The notes below the pieces were generated by a model. It saw nothing but the letters and a program-made list of their open reading frames with translations, ran no database searches and was not told the DNA's origin. Positions 32,588 through 34,783 of a stretch of 34,783 nucleotides of DNA are shown here, piece after piece (the stretch's first letter is position 1; every line of letters starts with the position of its first letter). The stretch comes from Limisphaerales bacterium (GTDB taxonomy: Bacteria; Verrucomicrobiota; Verrucomicrobiia; Limisphaerales; UBA11358): the NCBI GenBank assembly GCA_003139955.1, contig PLHK01000130.1, forward strand, positions 1 through 34,783, read 5' to 3'. Made by a program: the position numbers and the translations under genes.

Positions 32588-33080
32588 ATCTGCGCTACTC
32601 TGAATGAATCTCTTTTCATTTTCATCGTTTCCACTTTGAGAAGCTGCAATGTTGAACCATTTATATGCCTCAACATTGTTTTTGGGAACGCCAGTTCCAT
32701 CTTCGTAAAACAGTCCAAGCGATCTGCAATATTTTGGCGCGTATTCAGACCAACCAATGCCGCCACTGGCTGGAATCCGATGACGAGGTTCGGGGTAGCG
32801 TCGAAAAGATACTCGTTTGATGAATTGTATTTGTCAAGTGCTGGCGAACCCCAAACCTTCAACCCAAACTGCATTTGGCAGCGGCGTTCGTCCCAACGGG
32901 ACAACCGGAAATTAGCCAGACACAAGGTGTCTGGTTCACCGTCCAAAACAAAATCTGTCCTGAATGGACGGCGGAAACCCATCGTTTCTACAGTACAAAA
33001 AAATCGCGGATGCGCCACCAGCCACTTCATAGCTGGCTAATTTCCAAGGTCGCTCCGCGACCTGAAAGCGCTAAACCATT
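32588..33080. other. 493-base region without a confident gene
   Basis: The part from 32588 to about 32743 is the Sel1 remnant described above. From there to 33080 no reading frame on either strand looks like a protein I know; frames of 155 and 134 residues overlap here on opposite strands but read like low-information translation. The region holds a hairpin CCAGACAC/GTGTCTGG (32916-32934) and a 13-bp inverted repeat spanning 32907-33045. Confidence 0.6.
32907..33045. repeat. 13-bp terminal inverted repeat, MITE-like
   Basis: GGAAATTAGCCAG (32907-32919) and CTGGCTAATTTCC (33033-33045) are exact reverse complements 113 bases apart. The left arm overlaps a perfect 8-bp hairpin (32916-32934). 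No transposase lies between them, so this may be a small non-autonomous element or part of a structured repeat. Confidence 0.55.
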
Positions 33081-34319
33081 TCACCATTTCAATTCCTGCA
33101 ACCGCCGTGCAACTTCCTCGGCGTTGGCGCGGCTGTTGAACGCACTGATGCGGAAATAGCCTTCGCCCTTGGAGCCAAAACCGCTGCCGGGCGTGATGAC
33201 CACGTTCGCGTCCGCCAGAATTTTATCGAACGCCTGCCAGCTCGTGGCGCCTTTGGGCGTGCGCACCCAAATGTAAGGCGCATTCACGCCGCCAAAAACT
33301 TTCAGCCCGGCTTTCTTCGCGCCTTTGCGCAACACTTCCGCGTTGCCGAGATAATGTTTGATGAGTTCGGCCACCTGCATTTTTCCTTCGGGCGAATACA
33401 GAGCCTCCGCCGCGCGTTGGACGATGTAACTGACACCGTTAAATTTTGTCGTCTGCCGCCGCGCCCAAAGCGGGTGCAACGGCTTCGCTTCGCCTGATCT
33501 GGTGTAGGCATTAAGCGATTTCGGGACGACCGTGAACGCGCAGCGCGTGCCGGTGAAGCCGCCGTTTTTTGAAAAACTGCGGAATTCAATCGCACAGTCG
33601 CGCGCACCGGAAATTTCGTAAATGGAATGCGGCATGCCCGGCTCGGTGATATAAGCCTCGTAAGCCGCGTCGAACAAAATCACGGACTTGTGCTCCAGCG
33701 CGTATTTTACCCAGGCCTCAAGCTGCTCGCGCGTGGCGGCTGCGCCGGTCGGATTGTTCGGCGAACAAAGATAAATCACGTCAACGTGTTTCTTCGGCGG
33801 TTCGGGAATGAAACCGTTGCCCGGTTTGCACGGCAGATAAACGAGTTTCGCGTAAGCGCCCGCGTCGTTCGCCTCACCTGTGTGGCCGACCATGACGTTC
33901 GTGTCCACATAAACCGGATAAACCGGATCGCTGATCGCGATTTTATTTTTGCCGCCTAGAATGTCGAGGATCGCGCCACAGTCGCACTTCGAGCCGTCGC
34001 TGATAAAAATTTCGTCGTTGGCCATGTCCAGACCCTTGTCGCGAAAATCATTTTGCGCGATGGCGTGGCGCAACCATTCGTAGCCCTGCTCCGGCCCGTA
34101 ACCTTTGAACGTTTCGCGCGACGCCATTTCGTCCACCGCCTTGTGCAGCGCGGCGATGACGGCGGCCGGCAGCGGCTCGGTCACGTCGCCGATGCCGCAA
34201 CGGATCAATTTTTTTGCGGCTTCAGGATTCGCGTCACAAAATGCTTTTACCCGTCTTCCGATTTCAGGAAATAAATAGCCCGCTTTGAGTTTAAGATAAT
34301 TGTCGTTAAGAAATGCCAT
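33081..34319 (-). CDS. dapL: LL-diaminopimelate aminotransferase
   Basis: A 412-residue DapL. It converts tetrahydrodipicolinate straight to LL-diaminopimelate, bypassing DapD/C/E, for lysine and peptidoglycan; Chlamydiae and Verrucomicrobia use this route. It begins [20 protein letters not shown], the family's usual start, followed by [73 protein letters not shown] and the PLP-Lys motif [15 protein letters not shown]. The ATG at 34319 is chosen; 34340 is upstream. It is followed by the non-coding 32588-33080 region and preceded by the hpt gene on the same strand. Confidence 0.95.
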   Translation of the reverse strand: MAFLNDNYLKLKAGYLFPEIGRRVKAFCDANPEAAKKLIRCGIGDVTEPLPAAVIAALHKAVDEMASRETFKGYGPEQGYEWLRHAIAQNDFRDKGLDMANDEIFISDGSKCDCGAILDILGGKNKIAISDPVYPVYVDTNVMVGHTGEANDAGAYAKLVYLPCKPGNGFIPEPPKKHVDVIYLCSPNNPTGAAATREQLEAWVKYALEHKSVILFDAAYEAYITEPGMPHSIYEISGARDCAIEFRSFSKNGGFTGTRCAFTVVPKSLNAYTRSGEAKPLHPLWARRQTTKFNGVSYIVQRAAEALYSPEGKMQVAELIKHYLGNAEVLRKGAKKAGLKVFGGVNAPYIWVRTPKGATSWQAFDKILADANVVITPGSGFGSKGEGYFRISAFNSRANAEEVARRLQELKW

Positions 34320-34337
34320 ATTGAAACCACAGCTAAA

Positions 34338-34434
34338 CACGGATGGGCACGGTTGTAAAATTCAAACGAATTAAACGAAGGACTGCCAAGAAAGTTAGGC
34401 CGGTCTTGTTCGTGTTTATCTGTGTCCATCCGTG
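34338..34434. repeat. Inverted repeat in the hpt-dapL gap
   Basis: CACGGATGG (34338-34346) and CCATCCGTG (34426-34434) are exact reverse complements around an AT-rich spacer. It fills nearly the whole gap between hpt and dapL and has no T tract. Confidence 0.65.
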
Positions 34435-34435
34435 A

Positions 34436-34783
34436 TTAAACTTTTTTGTAAACGTGCGGATGCAGCACGGCGACGAACGGCAGGTTGCGGTAGCGCTCCG
34501 CGTAATCCAGTCCGTAGCCGACCACAAACAAGTCAGGAATTTCAAAGCCGACATAATCCGCCTGAATTTTTCTCACGCGGCGCGCGGCCTTGTTCAGCAG
34601 CACACAAGTTTTTATTCGACGCGGCTTGAGTGCGCGGATTTTTGGCAGCACGCGGCTCAAGGTTTTGCCCGTGTCGAGAATGTCGTCCACGAGCAGCACG
34701 TCGCGCCCACGCACGTCAATTCGCAACTCCTTCGTGAAAACCAGTTCGCCGGATTCCGTGCCGAGGCCGTAGCTGGAAACGCC
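34436..34783 (-). CDS. hpt: Hypoxanthine phosphoribosyltransferase, C-terminal part
   Basis: The last 115 residues of a purine salvage phosphoribosyltransferase; the start lies past the right edge. The PRPP-binding motif is [13 protein letters not shown], followed by [34 protein letters not shown] (the hpt-specific region) and [12 protein letters not shown]. It makes IMP (and GMP) from hypoxanthine (and guanine) with PRPP. It is upstream of dapL on the same strand. Confidence 0.94.
   Translation of the reverse strand, partial: GVSSYGLGTESGELVFTKELRIDVRGRDVLLVDDILDTGKTLSRVLPKIRALKPRRIKTCVLLNKAARRVRKIQADYVGFEIPDLFVVGYGLDYAERYRNLPFVAVLHPHVYKKV

Noticed and set aside
32563-33030. 155-codon frame on the minus strand upstream of the protease
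   Set aside because: It is in a different frame from the Sel1 repeat and the protease, and no family is recognisable. It crosses the hairpin and inverted-repeat sequence.

Overview
The window looks like a chromosomal segment of a Verrucomicrobiota bacterium (Pedosphaera/Limisphaera-like by gene style; that placement is inference). The best marker is a 51-residue small basic protein at 31555-31710 of the type known from Chlamydiae and Verrucomicrobia. Supporting signs are small Lys/Ala-tailed proteins, LL-diaminopimelate aminotransferase (DapL), mostly leaderless-looking or non-Shine-Dalgarno starts, and several short palindromic repeats between genes. I see no rRNA, tRNA, CRISPR array, phage or complete insertion sequence.

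Layout. Positions 1-13803 are almost entirely minus strand: the lepA start, a secreted NlpC/P60-like protein, a DCC protein plus lipocalin pair, pyruvate carboxylase, mnmE, a Yip1-like membrane protein with a small partner, frr, a tandem-SIS GKRP/MurQ-like protein, a TIGR01777 epimerase, a DUF309 protein and a small basic protein. The plus-strand exceptions are a small basic gene at 1818 and an FtsB/DivIC-like gene. Positions 13871-16687 hold the most interesting unit: a promoter, a clear SAM-I (S-box) riboswitch with its terminator, then a threonine-synthase-like PLP enzyme, an AT-rich membrane protein, a CysO-like sulfur-carrier protein ending in Gly-Gly, and a NIL-domain protein. Positions 16750-25617 are mostly plus strand: a divergent CaCA exchanger, a solitary RelE-like protein, a secreted GH95-like hydrolase, an aspartate aminotransferase and a large Verrucomicrobia-style hypothetical, interrupted by two minus-strand exported proteins with near-duplicate signal peptides. 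Positions 25620-34783 are minus strand: a YkgJ cysteine-cluster protein, hrpB, folD, an SH3b protein, an RluB-type pseudouridine synthase, the small basic protein, a 5'-truncated Sel1/trypsin-like protease, dapL and the 3' part of hpt.

How the genes fit together. The candidate undescribed system is the SAM-controlled cassette. A SAM OFF-switch is the wrong logic for ordinary threonine synthesis. It makes sense if the PLP enzyme uses O-phosphohomoserine plus a protein thiocarboxylate (the CysO-like carrier) to make homocysteine, with the NIL protein as a methionine-linked partner. This is inference from riboswitch type, gene order and family. aspC, thrC and dapL within 20 kb also give the window an aspartate-family amino-acid flavour. 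Many adjacent genes overlap by ATGA, so translational coupling is likely to be common here.
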